A stretch of 5,855 nucleotides of DNA from Promethearchaeota archaeon (GTDB lineage: Archaea > Asgardarchaeota > Lokiarchaeia > Sigyniarchaeales > SOKP01): NCBI GenBank assembly GCA_016840695.1, contig JAEORV010000120.1, positions 1 through 5,855 on the forward strand, given 5' to 3'. Below are positions 5,853-5,855 of the stretch, piece after piece (the stretch's first letter is position 1; every line of letters begins with the position of its first letter). A program made the translations under genes and the position numbers. The notes below the pieces were generated by a model. The model did not search any database and had not been told where the DNA came from. It was given only the letters and a program-made list of their open reading frames with translations.

Positions 5853-5855
5853 GGA

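Overview
The window is a low-G+C stretch with four complete protein genes and the tail of a fifth. It looks archaeal, most likely from an anaerobe. TATA-like boxes lie about 25 to 35 bases upstream of several starts with no good Shine-Dalgarno sequence between, which fits leaderless archaeal transcripts. A glycyl radical enzyme, which oxygen destroys, sits beside a PBS-lyase-type HEAT-repeat protein and a small Cys-pair/coiled-coil protein. From memory this combination recalls Asgard (Lokiarchaeia-like) genomes. That placement is inference, as no rRNA or other marker gene is present.

Layout: (1) 2-67, plus strand: the last 21 codons of a gene that begins outside the window. (2) 101-457, plus strand: a 118-residue protein with a CxxC motif and a C-terminal coiled coil, function unknown. 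(3) 454-2970, minus strand: an 838-residue glycyl radical enzyme with an intact thiyl-cysteine motif (C480, E482) and an intact glycyl radical loop (G813). It belongs with the eliminase-type members, not with true pyruvate formate-lyase, and its substrate is unknown. (4) 2971-3225: a 255-base divergent promoter region with TATA-like boxes for both flanking genes and three copies of an 8-base motif. (5) 3226-4362, plus strand: a 378-residue HEAT-repeat protein with a visible internal duplication. (6) 4382-5818, minus strand: a 478-residue 12-helix major facilitator transporter of spinster-like appearance, starting with GTG.

The genes are arranged as two convergent pairs around one divergent promoter region. 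The first pair overlaps by 4 bases and the second is 19 bases apart, so neither has a normal terminator space. No operon ties the genes together and the activating enzyme that the glycyl radical enzyme needs is absent. Any functional link, such as the transporter moving the enzyme's substrate or product, is only a guess from proximity. No RNA gene, CRISPR array, insertion sequence or attachment site was seen. I see no clear new system. The best leads are the unassigned glycyl radical enzyme, the shared TTATCAC motif in three leader regions, and the small Cys-pair/coiled-coil protein.
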